Of a stretch of 64,000 bases of DNA, positions 60,659 to 64,000 are shown piece by piece; positions within the stretch are counted from its first letter, which is position 1, and each line of letters starts with the position of its first letter. The notes below the pieces were generated by a model, which saw only the letters and a list, made by a program, of their open reading frames with translations, made no database searches and was not told the origin of the DNA. This DNA comes from Candidatus Poribacteria bacterium (lineage in GTDB: Bacteria; Poribacteria; WGA-4E; WGA-3G), in the NCBI GenBank assembly GCA_022826805.1, contig JAJDUH010000005.1, positions 47,815-111,814 of the forward strand, read 5' to 3'. The position numbers were made by a program, and so were the translations under genes.

Positions 60659-63478
60659 CTACGATTCAGTATCTAATTTTCGTTTCAAGATGGTACCGTG
60701 TCCTCCCAGCACAACTATGCCAAACCCTTCAACATAGTCAATGTGATACAAATCTTCGTTAGTGCCGGATTCCTCGATCTCCCACGTTGCACCACGATCC
60801 TTGGTATGCAGAATGAGTCCGCCTTCTCCGACAATCCAGCCTTCCATTTTGTTAATGAAGGAAACATCATAAAGATGTGTGCTTATCCCCGTGTTGACTG
60901 CCGACCACGCCAGACCACCGTCTGACGTACGAAGGACGATGCCGTCTCTTCCGACAGTCCATCCTTCTATGCGGTTTAAGAAAGACACACCGTAGAGGTC
61001 ATAGCCTGTATTGGTCGTCTGAAGATGCCATGTCTCACCTTGGTCATTCGTCCAGAGGACTTTTCCCCACGATCCGACAGCCCAACCGTAATGTTCTTCC
61101 ACCATCTGGATGTCGCGGTAGGATGCCGAGGTTTCGTTTTCCTGATGTCTCCATATTGTGTTTCCGTCCTTGTTGTGCAGGACAACACCTTCTTTACCGG
61201 CAGCCCACCCTTCACCGAAGCCTTGAAAATGCGCGGTGTAAAGTTCGCACGGTTCTTCTATAGGACGGTGGTCGTCGTAAGCATTTATCACTGGCTTCAC
61301 CGTTTCGTTTAGAATCTGCCATGTCGTGCCGCTATCGGTTGTGGATAGGAAAGTCGCGTCTTGGGTGAGTAACCAACCGATTTCCGAGGAGACAAAGTGA
61401 ACGGCAATTAGAGGTGAGTCTACAGGAGATTCAAGGCTCTTCCAAGTGTTGCCACCGTCTAACGTGCGGAGCATTGTACTGGAATTACCCACTGCCCAAC
61501 CTTCGATGGCATTAATGAAAGAAATATCTGCTGATTTTATGCCGGCGGCCGCGCCCACTATTCGGAAGGGTCCGTCGTTGCGTAAGAGGTCCCACCCGGC
61601 ATCCGTCTTCGGCAATGCTACTTCGGTCTCCTCAAAGAATCGCTTGCGTGGTGTATATTTTGCTATTGAAGGAATCGTATAGGCGACAGCAATACCGTTT
61701 TCACCAACGGCAAATATTTTATCCTCCGTAACACTAATGTCCTTAAGATTTTTATCTGTCCCACTATCTTCCCGCGTCCACGTCTTACCCGCGTCTTGTG
61801 TGAGTAGAAGCGTTCCTTCGTCACCAACTGCTACTCCTACGGTGGGAGAAGCGAAGAAGATTTTGTTCAGATTCGCCTGTGTGCGGGTATATTGGGTTTC
61901 CCATGTTTCCCCGCCGTTGTTGGTATGAAGAATGAGTCCGTACTGTCCAGAGATCCAACCGATTTCAGCGTCTACAAAGTAAACCGAGTAAAGTTCGTTA
62001 AATGTCCCACTTTCCTGCGGTTGCCATGTTTTTCCAGCATCGATGGTACGGAGGATTTTACCGGGCCAACCGATAGCCCAGCCCTCATTTGGCGAGATAA
62101 AGCAGAGCCCCTTTAAGAGTTCAAAGATATAGCCGCGTTGCTCAATCCAGTTTTCGCCGCCGTTGTTGGTATAGAAGATACCGCCCATATCGCCAACAGA
62201 CCAACCGCGCTCACTGTTTAGAAACTGCACATCGTGTAGCCCGACCCAGTCGTTTCCTTTTTGTACCTGCCAGGTTTCTCCATCTTCGGTATGCAAGATG
62301 TAGCCAGAATCACCAATGATCCACGCCTGTTCTTCATCGACAGCGGTTACCTTATTTAAACCGACAGAAAGTCCACTGTCCTGTTGTTCCCAGTCGCGTC
62401 CTTCATTCTGAGTTCGGAAGATTCCCCCGCGACGCCCGACAGCCCAGCCGCGCCCACCATCTGCCATCTCCACACCCGCTAAAGGTTCGGCATTACTTTC
62501 GGAGTCGATTGTCCACGTTTTACCGCCATCGGTAGAGTGGAGCATCGTTCCGTAGCTGCCGACTGCCCAAACATGTTTAGCATCAGGAGAATGGACAGCC
62601 ATCAGATCGCTCCGCGTGCCTGTCTGCTGCACTGCCCATGTTTTTCCACCGTCTTGTGTATGTAACACACCACCAACTTGTGCTACTAACCATCCTTGTT
62701 TCGTATCCGTAAAGCAGAGATCATAGATGGCGTGGGAATCCGCGATGTCGGGTTCCCCACGGGTCCACGTTTTTCCGCTGTCTGTCGTTGAGAGCACAGT
62801 AGCCGCAAGTCCGACAGCCCAACCTGTTTTCTGGTCGGAATCGAATTGTATATTAAGCAGACCGTCCTGAGGTCCTACCGATTTATAATCCCATGTTTTT
62901 CCGCCGTCTGTCGTGTGCAATGTTGTGCCGAGTTGTGCGATCAACCAGCCTTCGTTTTCACTAACAAAGTGGATGTCGAGGAGTGCTTCACCCACACCGC
63001 TGGGACGGAAGTCCCACGATTCTCCGCCGTCTGCAGTATAGTAGAGTGCACCACCTTCCCCAGTTATCCAGCCGCGTTGTTCGTCCAAGAAGTGAAGACT
63101 GATCAAGCTCATACTCCCATCCCTGACAACCTGTTTCTTCCATTTTTTCCCGCTGTTTTTTGTTCGTAAGAAGGTGCCTTCGTTTCCGACAATCCAACCC
63201 CGTTTTTCATCTATGAACTGCATCTTGTTGAGACGTGATTTGGTGTTGCTGTTCTGCGTTTTCCAGTTTTTGCCACCGTCTTCTGTGTAAAGGATTGTCC
63301 CTTCTTCACCGATGACCCAACCGTGCTTTGGATTGAGAAAGAAGACATCCCTGAATTCTACATCCCACTCGGCTTGTCTAACGATTTCAGCCTCGACGGG
63401 CGCCGGTTGTTGTACGGATTTCACACCACATCCACTGAGTAGTACAAGCAATGAGATGGCTATAGTAGTAATGCGCAT
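60659..63478 (-). CDS. Ycf48-like/BNR repeat lipoprotein, 19 repeats
   Basis: 939 residues; AAGGAG upstream of the ATG. Lipoprotein signal ending LLSGC (Cys17). About 19 Asp-box/Ycf48-type repeats (TEDGGKNWKTQ, TADGGESWDF, STDGGKTWTID, TNNGGETWETQ, TSDGGLAWSAV) are each followed by a GW-x-VG strand. This predicts two or three seven-bladed propellers in tandem. Ycf48-type proteins assist complex assembly in phototrophs; here a generic surface scaffold is more likely. Exported to the outer membrane or inner membrane by lipidation. Confidence 0.8.
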   Translation of the reverse strand: MRITTIAISLLVLLSGCGVKSVQQPAPVEAEIVRQAEWDVEFRDVFFLNPKHGWVIGEEGTILYTEDGGKNWKTQNSNTKSRLNKMQFIDEKRGWIVGNEGTFLRTKNSGKKWKKQVVRDGSMSLISLHFLDEQRGWITGEGGALYYTADGGESWDFRPSGVGEALLDIHFVSENEGWLIAQLGTTLHTTDGGKTWDYKSVGPQDGLLNIQFDSDQKTGWAVGLAATVLSTTDSGKTWTRGEPDIADSHAIYDLCFTDTKQGWLVAQVGGVLHTQDGGKTWAVQQTGTRSDLMAVHSPDAKHVWAVGSYGTMLHSTDGGKTWTIDSESNAEPLAGVEMADGGRGWAVGRRGGIFRTQNEGRDWEQQDSGLSVGLNKVTAVDEEQAWIIGDSGYILHTEDGETWQVQKGNDWVGLHDVQFLNSERGWSVGDMGGIFYTNNGGENWIEQRGYIFELLKGLCFISPNEGWAIGWPGKILRTIDAGKTWQPQESGTFNELYSVYFVDAEIGWISGQYGLILHTNNGGETWETQYTRTQANLNKIFFASPTVGVAVGDEGTLLLTQDAGKTWTREDSGTDKNLKDISVTEDKIFAVGENGIAVAYTIPSIAKYTPRKRFFEETEVALPKTDAGWDLLRNDGPFRIVGAAAGIKSADISFINAIEGWAVGNSSTMLRTLDGGNTWKSLESPVDSPLIAVHFVSSEIGWLLTQDATFLSTTDSGTTWQILNETVKPVINAYDDHRPIEEPCELYTAHFQGFGEGWAAGKEGVVLHNKDGNTIWRHQENETSASYRDIQMVEEHYGWAVGSWGKVLWTNDQGETWHLQTTNTGYDLYGVSFLNRIEGWTVGRDGIVLRTSDGGLAWSAVNTGISTHLYDVSFINKMEGWIVGEGGLILHTKDRGATWEIEESGTNEDLYHIDYVEGFGIVVLGGHGTILKRKLDTES

Positions 63479-64000
63479 ATATTCTCCTTATTATTGCGTT
63501 TGTGATATGGAGAGGGGGTCCCTGTTAGGTAGACACAAGACCTATCCTTACGGAACGAAGAGACGGAGGTTCTATAGGAATTTATGAGTGACTCAATAAT
63601 TCGCTAACACCTACCTTGAGTCAACTGTTCGGACGCGCTACTGCTGGGTTCTTCTTTGAAAATAACATTTTAGCACCTCTCGATGATTTTGCAAGTCCTT
63701 AAAGCAACTCTTCATGACTATTTGGTTTTAAGGGATAAGTTTACCTATGTGAAGGATACTTCTTGCTGGATGCCCGAACTTGTTCGGGTTCGCACACTTT
63801 TCCCGAACAAGAATGTAATACAAGGAACTAAATCCGGGCATCCGGATGTAAATTATTGAAAAACTATGGTGAAACTGACAATTAAATAGACATTATAGCA
63901 CAGACACTAACCCCCCTAACGAATCAGAATCAACGGTATGAAGTGCTTATGCACTTCAGAATCAACGGTATCTATGCCTGTGGGCATAGACCGGGGTATG
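63479..64000. other. Intergenic region at the window end
   Basis: About 520 bases with no gene seen. It is AT-rich, with an inverted CCGAAC...GTTCGG stretch near 63774-63788 (GAACTTGTTCGGGTTC) and the hairpin cluster from 63928. Confidence 0.5.
63928..64000. repeat. 7-4-7 hairpin repeat cluster C
   Basis: AATCAACGGTAT (63928-63939), hairpin GAAGTGC-TTAT-GCACTTC (63940-63957), AGAATCAACGGTAT, hairpin CTATGCC-TGTG-GGCATAG (63972-63989), then ACCGGGGTAT running to the window end. Same family as 29467 and 44788. Confidence 0.75.

Overview
The window looks like a chromosomal piece of an uncultured Gram-negative bacterium of the Candidatus Poribacteria type. That assignment is an inference. It rests on the combination of secreted proteins ending in an NPFNPETWIP-type sorting domain, phytanoyl-CoA-dioxygenase-like oxygenases, LamG, FG-GAP, WD40 and Ycf48 repeat proteins, a DUF6785-like membrane protein and many short intergenic palindromes. 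No rRNA, tRNA, CRISPR array, transposase or phage gene was recognised.

Layout. 1-6.6 kb holds a rightward block of BatA-like, VWA/GATase-like and DUF4175-like membrane proteins. 6.6-13.4 kb holds exported proteins: a five-bladed propeller glycosidase-like protein, two paralogous lipoproteins, a metalloprotease-like/YWTD-propeller protein, a beta-barrel protein and a stand-alone sorting domain. 13.5-19.1 kb has a secreted terpene-cyclase-fold protein, a large secreted protein of unknown function and a DUF6785-like membrane protein. 19.8-29 kb is catabolic: an enolase-superfamily dehydratase, two PhyH-type dioxygenases, a short-chain dehydrogenase, a methyltransferase and a nucleoside phosphorylase. 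Secreted FG-GAP and LamG proteins lie between them.

29.7-36.4 kb is a leftward regulatory and transport locus. It has two paralogous ECF sigma factors, each fused to a C-terminal winged-helix-like domain and each preceded by the same candidate ECF promoter. Between them lie two ABC-2 permeases with no ATPase in the window, and a chimeric gene joining a permease N-terminus to the sigma factor's C-terminal domain. 36.7-49.2 kb is metabolic and mixed: a phosphodiesterase, a zinc ribbon, a ribbon-helix-helix regulator with its own palindromic operator followed by an esterase, a MATE exporter, a TPR/CRTAC pair, a CBM9-like secreted protein, an O-methyltransferase and a Gfo/Idh/MocA oxidoreductase. 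At 49.5-52.8 kb a promoter overlapped by Fur-like boxes precedes a very large GATase-like/tandem-GNAT/SCP2-like protein. 52.8-63.5 kb is rich in propellers: two tandem 14-repeat WD40 genes, a WD40-like secreted protein, a BNR protein, a truncated LamG protein and a 19-repeat Ycf48-like lipoprotein.

The most interesting signals are: (i) a short C-terminal tail (G/D-K-L-x-T-x-W-x-x-[LIM]-K) shared by four otherwise unrelated secreted proteins, a candidate export or anchoring tag distinct from the NPFNPETWIP domain; (ii) the sigma/winged-helix/ABC-2 locus with its chimera and shared promoter; (iii) dispersed 7-4-7 hairpins whose stems change by compensatory substitutions while their flanks stay constant; (iv) a nested inverted-repeat element of about 235 bp; (v) the Fur-box-controlled multidomain gene; (vi) simple-sequence tracts inserted in frame in coding regions.
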